Of a DNA stretch of 43,146 bases, positions 31,449-43,146 are shown one piece after another. The notes under the pieces were generated by a model. The model searched no databases. It saw only the letters and a list, made by a program, of their open reading frames with translations, and was not told the origin of the DNA. The position numbers were made by a program, and so were the translations under genes. The DNA comes from Haplosporangium gracile. Its lineage: Eukaryota > Mortierellomycota > Mortierellomycetes > Mortierellales > Mortierellaceae. The stretch lies in assembly GCA_015499985.1 (NCBI GenBank), contig JAAAUF010000031.1:1-43146 (forward strand), given 5' to 3'. The first letter of the stretch is position 1; the number at the start of each line of letters is the position of its first letter.

Positions 31449-32779
31449 CTACTTCCAATTCATGCTGGCGTTGGTCATCCCAATCATCAAATCCTTCGAC
31501 TTCAACGCCTTCGAAAGCGAATTCGAGAACCGGTTTCCAATCAACGGTAACGCAGTAACACCCGTCTCTGGCCCCGTCGCCAACAACATGACCGAAGGGT
31601 ACCAACCCGGGCTCGACAACTTGGCCGTCTTCTTCTTCCCCCTTGCGTCTTCGAGAGCGATAATGTTCTTGGCGATGGTGGGGGCAATGACGCCACTGGC
31701 GGCGGCGGTAGGGACTTTGGAGTAGTCAGCGCAGTCGCCTGCAGCAAAAATGTTGTCGAATCCGATGACTTGCAGGGTCTTCTGGACCTTGATCTGGTGA
31801 GTGTCGGAGTGGACGAGTGTTGAAGAGTTGAAGGAAGGATTGGTGGAGGGTTTGAGAGTGGAGATGTAGGAGGTGTCGACGCGGATGCCGACGGAGAGGA
31901 ATTGGATGTCAGATTCGATGGTCCTGCCAGAGGGGGTGACGATGGTTCGTGGGGCGACTTGGATCGAGTTCTGGAAGTTGAGTCCTTCAATCTCGGCTTG
32001 TAATCCCAAGACGACATCGACACCCAAGTCACGGAGGTGGGTCAATGCGCCAGACTTCAGCACAGGAGAGTAACCAGGGTAATCGACCAGCGTCTGTGAC
32101 GAATGGATCAAGGTAACCTTCTTCTCCGGGAATGCATTCTTGATCTCTCCCGCAAGCTCAACTCCAGAAGCACCGCCACCAACAACAATAGCAGATTTCG
32201 ACTTGTTAAGGTCCTCTCGGGCCTTGTTGGTAACAGCAATAGACTCCTTTGAAGAGTCAAGGGTGAATTTGGCGGGGGCAGGATTCGAGGATCCGGTGCA
32301 AAGGGCGAGGTATTCGAAGTGGACAGTTTGGCCGGAGGCGAGGACGACGTGGTCGTGGTGGACTTGGGTAACGGTGTCCTGGATGATCTTGTGGTGCGAG
32401 TCCTTGGGGAAGAGGTTTGTGTAGGGAATCCAGACTCGTTTGGCGTACTCGGCGTCGACTAGGGCGCGGAATGCTCCAATCGGGTGGTGGCGGGCGTCAC
32501 GTCTGTGCAGATAGGTAGGGTAAGCGGGCGAAATCGGATGACAAGAAAATGTGAGCAGACCAGGTATTACGGATATATATGAATATGTGTGCAGCAGGGT
32601 TAGAGGCTAGTCCGGAGAGTTAAAGAGAGGGAGGATGAGGCGACTTACTTTTCGATGAGGATGATTTGAATGTTCTTGTGGCCAGATTTGATAGAAGAGA
32701 GGAGAGCCTGGATGGTGGCGACACCGGCATAGGAACCACCAACGACGATCACCTTGACAAGTTCGGTTGTCTGTGCCAT
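31449..32779 (-). CDS. AIF/FSP1-like FAD-dependent oxidoreductase
   Basis: Two exons (32779-32649 and 32502-31449) give 394 residues, close to AIFM2/AMID family length. The N-terminus has the FAD-binding fold VIVVGGSYAGVATIQAL. An internal NAD(P)H-binding motif (AIVVGGGASGVELAGEI) and the second FAD contact (IFAAGDCADY) are present. The C-terminal portion carries the GVTALP.IGNRF segment seen in fungal AIF-like proteins. Family members oxidise NAD(P)H and reduce quinones at membranes, with roles in lipid peroxidation defence or cell death. There is no N-terminal targeting sequence or Gly2, so location is open; it could be cytosolic or lipid-droplet associated. A TATA box lies 130 nt upstream of the ATG. 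Confidence 0.9.
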
Positions 32780-34363
32780 GTTTTGTTGTCTGTATTTGTT
32801 TGTCGATTTATTGATGAGAGTTGAAAAAAGTTGCTTGCTGTTTTTATTCGATGACAATTGATGATGAGAAGAAAGAAAATAAGAGGAAGTAGCCGGGATG
32901 GTTGTGTCCTTTTATATCCGTTTTCAATTCGACCGAGGCAACGGCAAACGGACAGAGAAGGGGAGTCGCATGCTTTTGTCAATTAAGAATTGTGCGATTG
33001 TGTGTGTGGACAGCAAAAGAAAGCGAGTGGGCGATTATTAATACCCATGTTCAAGAACGCTCTCACTGCTGGTGGGCGGGCAAAAGAAGGAATAGTATTG
33101 GACATGAAGGGCCAATTGGCTTTAACGCTCACATAATAAAGTGTGACAAAGGGTCTGTTGGATACAATCAAAAAGGTCGCCATTTCGAGACCGAATCGCT
33201 CGAAAGCAGAAGACACAACAACGTTGCGGAAGGAACAAAGAAAAAAAAAAAGTGAAGACGTACTCGTTTTAGTGAGCAAATTGCGATCGAAGACGGAAGG
33301 AGGCAAGCAACACATAGATTAACGAATTAGGCTCCTGTTTTGTCAATATGCGTGTCCTCTGAACCCTAGCAAAAACCAGTTTTTGAGAAATATCAAAAAT
33401 GCCTTAAGAGAGAAGAGGGAAGCATGCAGAGTTGAAGCAGGTTCAAGACAAACAGCTTTTGAGGTTAATGCTGATTGGTTGAGCCAACTTTGAAAAAAAG
33501 AAAACCACTTTGTTGTTCTGTAATCACTTATGGAATTGCTGACAGATAGGCGAAGGCAAGGAGATGAAGGAAGAAGCCACCGCTCAGAGGATGAAGAGGG
33601 TATGGAGTATCAGCCACCCAACGCAAAAAAGAGATGAAAAAGACGCCAATGAGGTAGGAACATCAATCATAAACGACACTAGCAAATAAGAACATAAAAA
33701 ATGAACAAGAAGGGTAGATAGTCAGGAATTGGATTGTCGAGTCTGAAGTTGGAAGTGGATATCCCCATCCTACGCACGCTCGGACGTTCGCCTCCTGGCG
33801 CTTTTAGAACTCATTCAAGGTGTGCTCCATGAGGGAGCAGCTCGTTCTTTTTACTCTCGTCAGTCTAGGATTTCTACGTTACCCTTTCACGAGTCGCTAT
33901 TCTTTCTATCGTGTTTTTCTTATCATTCATTTTTTTATTTATTTGGAACCAGCAGTCATCATCGCTTGCAGTTGATCACGCTGCGTATTGAATAATAGAT
34001 TGCTGAAGGTGGATGACAACATTTGCCCTCTTGTTTGTGCGCACAAGTACATTAGTAAACAATTGTCCAGAAAGTGTGCTTGTTGCAACGAAAAAGAGGC
34101 ATGTCTTCTATTTCCACGCTTCAGGCACTGAAAATAACGAAAACAATGCAGAAAGGATCTACGAAAAAAAAAGGCTCTTTTACTGGCAACAGCGTTATTG
34201 TTATGGGGCAAGTCGCAAAGCAAGGCGCACACGGTGAACAAAAATCTCCAGGGGAACTAAAACCAAGAAAAGCCCTTAAAGTAAATTTCACTTTGAGATT
34301 TCCAAGGTATTTGTTGAGTGTGTGAGCTGGAGTCGTTTTTTCTTCCTTTTCAATCGTATCAAC
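32780..34363. other. Divergent promoter region between the oxidoreductase and RPS23
   Basis: It holds the TATA element of the minus-strand gene and a telobox-like AACCCTA at 33362-33368, a motif often found near fungal ribosomal protein genes, though here about 1 kb from the ATG. No gene is seen. Confidence 0.45.
32910..32916 (-). promoter_or_regulatory. TATA box of the AIF-like gene
   Basis: TATAAAA on the minus strand, about 130 nt upstream of the ATG at 32779. Confidence 0.5.
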
Positions 34364-35950
34364 ATGGGTGCGTCACGTGAACTAGCATAATCACCATCAT
34401 CACATCGATGAACACAAGAAGAGCAGCTATCCATCAATCGGCATGGCGGGGAACTTGGAACCGGCATCTATCCATCCGTCACTATCGACTATACATCAAT
34501 CTGCAGGAAATCAGACACCATCGCCAATTTTTACTTTGCGGCCGAACTTTGCGACTTGAACTGGATTCGGCACGATTAGCAACTTCCATGAATGGACTCT
34601 GGGAGACACTGAGAGCCAGCCAGGAGGATGAGTGAGAGAGCGGCAATCGGGAACTGGGATAGTCAAGGCGACTAGCTGTTGTTGAGACGAGGAGCGTATA
34701 CGCTCATCAACCAAACCGACAACAAGGACGTCGTCTTGATTGCCCAGTGAGACAACTAGTGGGTCGCCCTTGGTTTCAACAACCTTCAACAGAGCAGGAC
34801 ACCATACAATACTTGCAGCACCTCATCAAGAGTCAACTGCGGGAACAGCACTTCAGCACACACCCTGAACTCCAATTTGAAAGAGCTGAGAACTGGAGTA
34901 GGAAAACACGACACAAATCGCCAACTTCCCAAGCTACACTAGAAGGAGCCAGCACACACTCAGCAGACCGGGATAATTGAAACAACGGAAGAAACAACAG
35001 TGAGACTGACAAGGACTATACAAACTTGTAATTTTTACCTTTCTCGATGAATAGGTAAAGGAAAACCAAGAGGTCTCCAGGCCGCTCGCAAGCTCCGCAC
35101 CACTCGCCGTGAGAACCGTTGGGCTGACAAGCACTACAAGCGTCAGGCTCTCGGAACTGCTTTCCGTTTCTCTCCCTTCGGTGGTTCCTCCCACGCCAAG
35201 GGCATCGTTCTCGAGAAGATGTACGTTACTCCTTCTTTGTCGCTGTTTCTAGCGATGATTGTCTATCAGGATTTATTGGACTTGAACAACGACTGCAGGG
35301 CTACCAAGGACGGGAAACGACGTATGCTAGGACGGTTCAGGAAGAAGTGAGGTAGTGATTGACTTTTTGTCTGTCTCAGTGACCAGTCAACTGAAGATTC
35401 GACAATGGAAGCAACACTCTACTCATTCAACACTCATCAGCAGGAGAGGCGATCAGTTTTGCGCCACCAAATCTCGTTTTTCGTCAAACCCTACAGTACA
35501 CTTTTCAAGAGCATCTTCTCAATACGAAAAACAACAACAGACGCGTCTTTACTCGACCTGGCACAGACGGAAGCAGGCTGCGCTACAATACCCACCCACC
35601 TTCGCAAATCCAATTGACACCGTCCCTGACAACTAACCCTATCGCCTCCTCTCTCCACCTACAACTATCTTTCAACAAATAGCGGTGTTGAGGCCAAGCA
35701 GCCCAACTCTGCTATTCGCAAGTGTGTCCGTGTCCAGCTGATCAAGAACGGCAAGAAGATCACTGCCTTCGTCCCCAACGATGGTTGTTTGAACTTTGTC
35801 GATGAGAACGACGAGGTTCTCATTGCCGGTTTCGGTCGTTCCGGCCACGCCGTCGGAGATTTGCCCGGTGTCCGTTTCAAGGTCGTCAAGGTCTCCGGTG
35901 TCTCCCTCCTTGCCTTGTGGAAGGAGAAGAAGGAGAAGCCCCGCTCTTAA
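34364..35950 (+). CDS. RPS23: 40S ribosomal protein S23 (uS12)
   Basis: Three coding exons: 34364-34367 (only ATGG), 35055-35220 and 35683-35950, total 145 residues as in yeast. The sequence starts [16 protein letters not shown] and contains [15 protein letters not shown], the decoding-centre loop. Its Pro is the known prolyl-hydroxylation site, and the lysines contact the A site. It ends [10 protein letters not shown]23 sits at the decoding centre of the small subunit and controls translational accuracy. The first intron (687 nt) and second (462 nt) are long for this locus and could host a snoRNA or regulatory exon; I found no clean C/D box pair. The initiator exon is assigned because ATGG followed by GTGCGT joins in phase with GTAAAGGA to give the invariant MGKGKPRG start. 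Confidence 0.93.
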
Positions 35951-36690
35951 ATTGCTTGCATTTTTTTGCATTTTTTTTTCTGATTCTGGTTCCTTAATGG
36001 AACATGAATAAGCCAAGAATAAATCGATATCAAAGAGTCGCGGACACAGTTGTGCATTTTGAATTGCTACTGAGTGTTGTTTGATATCTGTGCGTGAGAA
36101 CTGCTAGAATATGCTCAGCAGGAGCTGTGCTAATGCGTGAGTAGAGCAGATACCTCTGATAGTAGAAGCATAAGCGAAGTTTCAGTACAGTGGTGATAGT
36201 GGCCAAGGCACGGCATGAATTGAAGCTCTATTCCTTTTTCCACGCTGTTTGTTCAATTGCCGTTGTAAGCTGAATGTGCGTCTATGGGCGCAGTTCAATC
36301 TTGATATTTTAATCTATTGCTTCAGCGGCATGGCATAACACCCTTTCAGCTCTTGCAAATGTCCAATGGCCATCAATCTTCGAAATTTTGCTCTTGTTGG
36401 TGGTGGTTTTTTTGTTGGAGTCATGCGGATGTAACGCGTGAGCTTCTATACGCCTCAGGCGCACAAGATATTTGCCCTGATCATATCGATCAGATCTGGC
36501 AACCTTGGTCCCACAAGGACAAAAAAAAAAACGCGTTTTCAAATGCTGTTCATAATGACTGCACGTGATTTGGATTTGCCACCATTTTTTTATGGTCTGT
36601 TAAAAAAGGCGCCCGACTCATTCATTTCCATTCCTCACCCACTTCTCCGAAAACACTTTTCCTCAGACTAAAAAACCTGCAGTCCACACC
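35951..36690. other. Intergenic region between RPS23 and RAD50
   Basis: No gene seen. It holds the 3' end of RPS23 (AATAAA near 36018) and the RAD50 promoter and leader. Frames at 36309-36568 have no recognisable content. Confidence 0.5.
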
Positions 36691-39600
36691 ATGTCGTCCA
36701 TCGAAAAGGTAACATACCTCGACTCACGCATACTAGAAAGCAAACTTTTTTCATTCACAAAAGCACATCCGCATTGTAATGATTATTTACCCCTTTCGTT
36801 ATGCGCGTCGTCTTTTCTTCTCTCCTTCCTTTCCACCCTTTTAGTTAATGATTCGAGGGATACGCTCATTTGCAGCGGACACAGGAGATGCGGCAACGAT
36901 TACATTCTATTCACCGTTGACACTTATTACAGGCCACAACGGATCAGGAAAGACGACGATTATCGAGTGCTTGAAGTATGCGACCACGGGAGACATGCCG
37001 CCCGGCAGCAAGACTGGCGCCTTTGTCAACGACCCCAAGGTACCTATCCTTTTTTTACTTATTCCTTGGCCGAGAATATTCCTCAAGCGAAAAAAGCTCT
37101 TGACAGAGTTATGCCATAAATTTCACATCATCTTGGGAAAAAATGTAGATGACGGATAGCCCAAGCATCAAAGCTCAAGTCCGCCTCCGCTTTAAGAACG
37201 TCAACCACCAAACCATGTCCGTCGTCCGTTGCCTCTCCCTCACCGCCAAGAAAACCGGCTATACTCAAAAGACACTCGAAAACGTCCTTGCCGCATTAGA
37301 TCCGGCGACGGGAGAGCTGGTGACGGTCAGTTCGAAATGTGCAGAAATTGATACGGATGTGCCGAATCATTTAGGGGTGTCGAGGGCGATCTTGGATAAT
37401 GTGATCTTTTGTCATCAGGAAGAGGCTAATTGGCCGTTGTCGGAACCTAGTGTCTTGAAGAAGAAGTTTGATGATATCTTTGCTTCTACAAAGTAAGGGG
37501 ATGTATTTGTGGTTGTTGCTTTTTAGCTCGGGCTATGTTCGTTGAAGGCATGATCACTAACTTAACGACTTGTATGAATAGGTATACGAATGTGTTGGAG
37601 TCGATCAAGAGCATCAAAAAGGAGAAGACACAGGATCTCAAAGTTATGCACGCGAGTCTGGAATTCCTCCGTCGCAACAAGGATAAGGCTGAACGAGTAA
37701 GCACTATGTTCTTTGTGACGCATTTATCATACTGTGCATATTTAGGCCCAAGTCCTGTGATTAACTTGCTTCTCCGTCACTGAATAATTAGATTCGCGAT
37801 TCTTTGCAGAGGAATGGAGAGAATATTGATAAGAGTCAGGAGAGGATCGACGAGCTGGAGATCGAGATTTCACAGTGTGCAGAGGAGGTCGGCCGGTTGA
37901 TGGAGAGGACAAGGGAATTGCAGGCGATCGAAGCTACGCTGAACGCACTTTCACACGAGCGCAAGGCCGCCCTTTCCAACATTCGGGAGCTAGAAGGGAC
38001 CTTCACGCTCTACTCCGAGTCCGACACTGACCTCCAGGAGATGCTGTTCAAGCATGACCTCAGTCTCAAAACAGCAGATCAGGAGAAGCTCAAACAGGAG
38101 CGACAGAAACAAAAGGCTGCTAGCGCAATAGCCAACTTGCAATCATCTGTCAGCAATAACCAGCAAAGGATCGGACAACTCAAGGCTTCGATCGAGAGCA
38201 ACAAGAAGAAGCAGGCTGAAAGAGATCAGTTGATCAACGAGTTTGCTCAGCTTTATTCATACGACGGATTTGACTCTTTGCCGCTGGTCAACTCGGATGT
38301 CGTACGGTTCGTCAACAAGCTTGATATTCAGGTGCAACAAAGGTCTAGCGAAGTGGAGCGACTGAAGAGCGAGATTAGAGCCAAGGAGCAGGGAGTTCGG
38401 TCACAGCTTGCGGATAAGAAGGCCAGGGTTGATATGTCGTCGTCTCTGAAGGAAAAGTCGCAGGCGTCCATTTCGTCCGCTCAAGTAAAACTTCGCCAGC
38501 AGAACGCGGAACTTGCCAAGTATCAATCGACTGATGCTGAAATCGAATCTATCGAGATCCGTCTGGCATTGCAGGTGCAGGCTCTTTTTGTTTTTGTCAC
38601 GCGTTTGATGGTATGTGTTAGTTACCGAATCCAATATTGTGCAAATTGCTGATAGCCTATTCGTTTTACCACGTTTAGGAGTCTGCGTTGACGGCGTTAA
38701 AGTCGAGTGACCCAGGACTGGAATTAATGGAGTCGCAGAAGCGCGCCATGATGGCGGATATTGAGGCGTTCGAGAACGACCTTTCAAGACTCAGCGAGCA
38801 GATTTCTTCTCAGGTCCAGTCAGCGGGATCTCAGGCGCGTCTGACATTGATGAAGAACCGACACTCGCAGCGCGCCGAGCAGATCCAGGTCTTGTAAGTC
38901 GTTGCAGACGTCTCTTTCAAATGGATGGCTGTGATCTTAGTAGAACATGTCAACAGATCGGCTGACTCTCACCCCTTCTTGACATATACTAATAGGATGG
39001 CCGAGAACAGCGCAGGTTTCCAGTCAGTGTTAAAGTATGATGTGTCACCAGAAACTGTCGAGGAGTGCCTTAAGCCCACCCTGCGTGAAAAGGAGATGTC
39101 TGTTAAATCATCGAGAGAGTCTCTGGAGAAGTACAAGCAAGAACGGTCAACCCACGATATTCGTATCGACAGCATCAGAGCTCAGCTCCAAAAACATAAG
39201 GAAACCCTTGAGCGTAAGTTTCGCTTTCCTTTTGCGCTTGTGATCATGAAGTCAGGTCTGTAAGTAGACGTATTGGCCGACACGATGTCTTCATTCTCGT
39301 GTCTTTAGAAATTGAGGCCAGGATCGTCGCTGAGTGCGGAACTGCATCCTTCCTCGACTTTCTTACTGTTAAGGAGGAGTCTTTGTCAGAGTTGCGCGAG
39401 TAAGTGTCCCTTGTCAAATATTTCGATGTCTAAACATTTATGTATGTTCGTGTGCTGAGGCTAACACGATTGTTTAACCATGAATGATAGGCAGGTCCAG
39501 GACATGAAGACGATGGGAGCGATGTATGGTCGCTTTGTCGATATGGCGGAGAAGAAACACGCCTGCCCTCTCTGTTCTCGTGGATTTGATCCTACCTTGG

Positions 39601-42250
39601 AGTCTCAGTTCACTGCCAAGGTAACACTCAAAGTCGTGTTGCTCGAACGTCATATCTCAAGTTGATTTCAAAATGCTATGGTGCTGACCGCCACTATCTC
39701 ATACTTTCCTTCTAGTTACGGCGACTGATGAGCAAGGCTGAAATTGACGACGAACAAGAGTTGGCAGCACTGGAGACCACCGTGGCGACTCTTCGATCAC
39801 TCAAATCGATCTACGACTCTGCAGAGCAATTGAAGGCCAAGGACATCCCCACCTTGAAGGAACAGCTCGCTGAGCTGGAAGAGAAGAGAACATCAGCAGT
39901 CGAGGCCCTTGAAACAGTAAGTGCCTTTAAACATGATTCATGGAAACAAGATGTTGCTCTAGCACGACACACACGCACCAACTGACGGTGTCCATGTATT
40001 AATTGTTAGGTTGATTTGGAGACGGCGACATTGATGAGTGAGCTGGAGGAAGTTACACGGCTGATAACTGCCGCCAAGGCCATCAGTGCTTTGTGCCAGG
40101 AAAACTCCAAAGACGAATCTGCAATTAAGGATCTGGAGACTGAGCTTATGTGTGCAGGTTCTACAAAGTCTACGGATGAACTCCAGGCCGAGTACAATGC
40201 AATCAAGCAAAAAATGCAGAACACGCGGCAGGACGTGAGCAGACTGAACCAGAGTATCGCCCAGATGACTTCAGAGATCGGGGTGAAGGAGCAGGCGATC
40301 CGGTTGTTGCGGGATAAGAATGGACAACTTCAGAACCAGCGTCAGCGGCAGGCACAAATCAGGGAGCAGATTGCTGAAATTGAGGCGTCGATCCGAAACA
40401 TTGCCCAGGAGATGGAGCAATTTGAGGTTGAGAGTCAGAATATTATGCCGGAGATGAATCGATTGAATGAGGAGCTACAGCGGGTAGCCGCAGAGGGACG
40501 TGAGAAGGAAATGAGCGCTCAGCAGATTGTTTCAGAGCTCCAGCGGAATCTTGGGCGCGTCCAGATGTACAACAAGGATCTCGAGCGGTAAGCTTCATAT
40601 CTTTTTCGTACTTCTTTGTTTCCTACTTCATCGATATGAGAGCGTGCTCTGACAGTATTATTCATCATTTAACAATAGGATTGATATCAAGTCGACTGTG
40701 AAGGAACTTTCCAAGCTGGAAAGTACGACAGATTCGTATATTGACGAGATTCACCAATACACCGAAGATCTCCAGGCGGCCGACAAGCAGATGCAGGTAT
40801 TGCAGGAGCAACTGTCGGAGTTCAAGAATCTCCAACGCAACATTGACGACAACCTGCGGTACAGACGCTACAAGGCCAAAGCACAAGGGCTAGATATACA
40901 GATTGCGGAAGCAATGTCTAAGAAGAACCAGGATGCGGATGAGACGTATGCGCGCCAACTGAACCGATTGAGCAAGAAGCAGTCGGATTTGAGCTCTGAG
41001 CGTGCTGGTCTGCAGGGTGAGCTGCGACAAATGCAGGACCAGAAACGGGCGTATGAGAGCGAACTGCAGGGCGAGTACAAGGATGTCGTACAGAATTATC
41101 ACGACAGTCTAATCGGCTATAAGGTACACTTGGGTCGATTGTTTGCTGTGTTGACGGTTAACGTTGGATACACAATAGCATTGTTTACTTATATGCTTCA
41201 TTTACTTACGGGTAGACGACGGAGCTGGCACTGCAGGATTTGGAAAAGTACACAAAGGCGTTGCAGAGTGCCATTGTTGAGTACCATGCGATGAAGATGG
41301 AAGAGATTAATAAGTCGATCAAAGAACTCTGGACCAACACGTATCGCGGCACAGGTAAAAATGCTCCCTCTCACACTGACTTGTTGAGCTTTGCTCGGGG
41401 CTTTTTTTGTTGGTTCGGACGTTCACAAAAAGAAAAAAAAGTGACAACTTCTCTCCCCAAAACTCAATTTTTTTCTATTTTAACCATATCTGGGATCCAA
41501 CCCCACACTTTTCTTTGTGCGTCTCGAACACTTCATTCTTTTTTAATTCTTTTGTTGACATACATAGACATCGACACGATCGAGATCCGGTCAGACCAAG
41601 AAGGTCTGCGGGCGAACCAGGCATACAACTACCGAGTGGTGATGATGCAGAGAGGACGGGCGTTAGATATGAGGAACCGATGCAGTGCTGGACAGAAGGT
41701 GTTGGCATCGATTATTATCCGATTGGCGTTGGCCGAGTCATTCTCGTTGAACTGTGGCATCTTGGCGCTAGATGAGCCGACGACGAATTTAGATGAGGCC
41801 AATGTCCAGCAGCTTGCCTACAGTCTTAAAGCGTAAGTCCTTTGTGTCTTTTTTCATGGTTGTGAGTTGCAATTCAGCGTTGTGTTGATTTTTGGTTATG
41901 TGATAGAGCGGGCTCTAACAGGAGTTTATTGGTTTTTTTTGTGGCGATTGATGTGTAGGATTATTGAGAGACACCGACAGCAGAGCAACTTTCAGCTGGT
42001 TATCATTACACATGACGAGGACTTCTTGAAGATGCTCAGTTTGACGGATTATGTCGACTACTACTACCGTGTCAAGAAGGATGCCGAGTAAGTTTGTTTT
42101 TCTGTTTGCTTCGCTTGTTGGTCGCTATGCGTGTTTGATTGTGCTGCTTTAAAGTTGATATTAATGAAACGATGTCTTTTTGTTGTGGTTTGATTTGTGT
42201 TTTTTAGTCAGTTCAGCACGATCTGGAAATTGCCTGTTACGGAGGCGTAA
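36691..42250 (+). CDS. RAD50: DNA repair ATPase Rad50
   Basis: Sixteen exons starting at 36691, 36845, 37149, 37582, 37792, 38679, 38996, 39309, 39491, 39716, 40010, 40679, 41216, 41568, 41959 and 42208; all phases agree, giving 1302 residues (family about 1300). N-terminal half-ATPase: Walker [10 protein letters not shown] (36-44) and Q-loop [16 protein letters not shown]. Two long coiled-coil arms flank the zinc hook CPLC (685-688), which dimerises Rad50 through Zn2+. C-terminal half: signature [10 protein letters not shown] (1196-1205), Walker [13 protein letters not shown], and His switch IITHDEDF. Rad50 with Mre11 and Nbs1/Xrs2 tethers and processes double-strand breaks in the nucleus. 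The first exon contributes just MSSIEK. No damage is seen, and intron 5'/3' sites are near consensus. Confidence 0.96.
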
Positions 42251-42946
42251 GTGTTGACTTGCAATATGGTGAGCGTGTATGATGTACGAAGGCGAGGGTG
42301 TTATTGTAAAATAGCGAAAAAGGAGAAATAAATACAGCTCCAGAAGAATGATAATCGATCGTGTGATTCAGGAACGCGAATGAGCGAAGCGCGAGTGTTT
42401 AATTTTAGGGACACGCGTCAGATCAGTAAAAGACTAAAGAGACAAAAAAAAATGATGCCGGTGATTTTTTGTCTCTTTTGGTGTCTCTCGACCTCTCAAT
42501 GTTCGCTTTGTCGCCCCCCCCCCCCCCCCGCACCAATAAGGGCATGCGAATGCGAATGCGAATGCGAACAAGATCGCGAAGGAGGCAAAGAGACGCCGAA
42601 AGAAAAAAGAGATGAACCCTGCATCTGCCCCCCCCCACCCCCTTTTTTTTCCTGACTTGCCTTGCGTTAGTTACTTTTCTACAAATGGGTCATTTGTCAT
42701 CGGGTTGCGAGTCACTTTTCCCAACCCACCCAAAAAAAAAAGAAAAAAACCTTTCCCAGACTCCCAGATTCCCAGCGTCGCAACCAGATCCCCGATAAGT
42801 AACGAGTTATTTTCTTTACAGTGGTGTGAGGTTTTTTATTTGCATGCGAAAAGGAGAGAGAAGGGAGAGAGAGAGAAAAAAAAGAGTCCATTGTTGGACT
42901 AGTAAAATAGAAAGAAACGAACAGATCCCGAAGAAGCGTGGAACGT
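42251..42946. other. Convergent intergenic region with a C-run and a hexamer repeat
   Basis: Between the 3' ends of RAD50 and the minus-strand gene at the edge. It contains a C18 run near 42514-42531, about four GAATGC/GCATGC-like hexamers at 42541-42568, and CCCCCACCCCC near 42630. No gene is seen. Confidence 0.5.
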
Positions 42947-43047
42947 TTATGCGTGAGAGTGGTCGTGTCCGCAGCACTCCTTCTTCTCGTTGACGGGCGA
43001 GTCGGCAGCGAGGTCGACCTTGAAGCTAGCAGCCTTGGGCACCAATC
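42947..43047 (-). CDS. Last exon of an unidentified gene with a Cys/His-rich tail (partial)
   Basis: On the minus strand an acceptor (TCAATAG) precedes an exon ending at the TAA at 42949-42947. It encodes LVPKAASFKVDLA...NEKKECCGHDHSHA. The codons are strongly GC3-biased, as in the other real genes, which picks this frame over the two alternatives. The ECCGHDHSHA end looks like a metal-binding tail. The upstream exons lie mostly beyond the window, so the family cannot be named. Confidence 0.6.
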
Positions 43048-43146
43048 CTATTGATATTAGAAGAAGAAAAAGATGAGTGAGTCAGCCATTCTGTTTGGTT
43101 TCCGTGTTCTCGATTCATGTTTTCATCTGTTACAAATCTTGTCGAG

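Noticed and set aside
31541..32032. 163-codon Ser/Pro-rich minus-strand ORF
   Set aside because: Out-of-frame shadow of the oxidoreductase gene.
35405..35617. ORF in RPS23 intron 2
   Set aside because: It lies wholly within an intron, has no recognisable motif and no independent promoter-like signal.
34368..35682. snoRNA inside the RPS23 introns
   Set aside because: Fragments resembling C and D boxes occur, but none are correctly paired at a plausible distance.

Overview
This window looks like nuclear DNA of an early-diverging filamentous fungus, most likely of the Mortierellaceae. Genes are split by many short GT-AG introns (16 coding exons in RAD50). Intergenic DNA is rich in poly-A/T and CT tracts. 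The gene content fits: a sepiapterin-reductase-like enzyme, Sel1-repeat proteins with an N-terminal domain I associate with Mortierella and Glomeromycotina, and a SAM methyltransferase family expanded in these fungi. The organism assignment is inference. The exon-intron models are inference from reading frame, phase and splice consensus; no transcript data were available.

Layout. 0.36-1.63 kb: four-exon short-chain dehydrogenase (sepiapterin reductase type). 2.5-4.7 kb: two tandem three-exon genes for 73-residue helical-hairpin membrane proteins. They are clear paralogues, are absent as long ORFs, and have discordant introns. 4.7-8.8 kb: a long stretch with no convincing gene but several minisatellites. 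8.8-11.9 kb: SAM-dependent methyltransferase with a lipid-anchor-like N-terminus and a 13-nt microexon. 12.1-19.8 kb: a block of four damaged genes (one histidine phosphatase, three Sel1-repeat family loci) containing a 10-N assembly gap. 21.2-22.6 kb: single-pass membrane protein of unknown role. 22.8-26.0 kb: CBS/PB1 domain protein with a C-terminal membrane anchor. 27.0-28.2 kb: signal recognition particle receptor beta. 28.4-29.7 kb: low-complexity membrane protein. 31.4-32.8 kb: AIF/FSP1-like FAD oxidoreductase. 34.4-36.0 kb: ribosomal protein S23 (uS12), whose first coding exon supplies four nucleotides. 36.7-42.3 kb: complete RAD50. 42.9-43.0 kb: last exon of a gene running off the right edge.

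The intact genes are mostly single-copy housekeeping functions (ribosome, DNA repair, ER targeting, redox) with no operon-like logic. The two most interesting observations are the tandem hairpin-protein pair and the contrast between the cleanly spliced flanking genes and the broken block at 12-20 kb, which is either a pseudogene cluster or a poorly assembled stretch.
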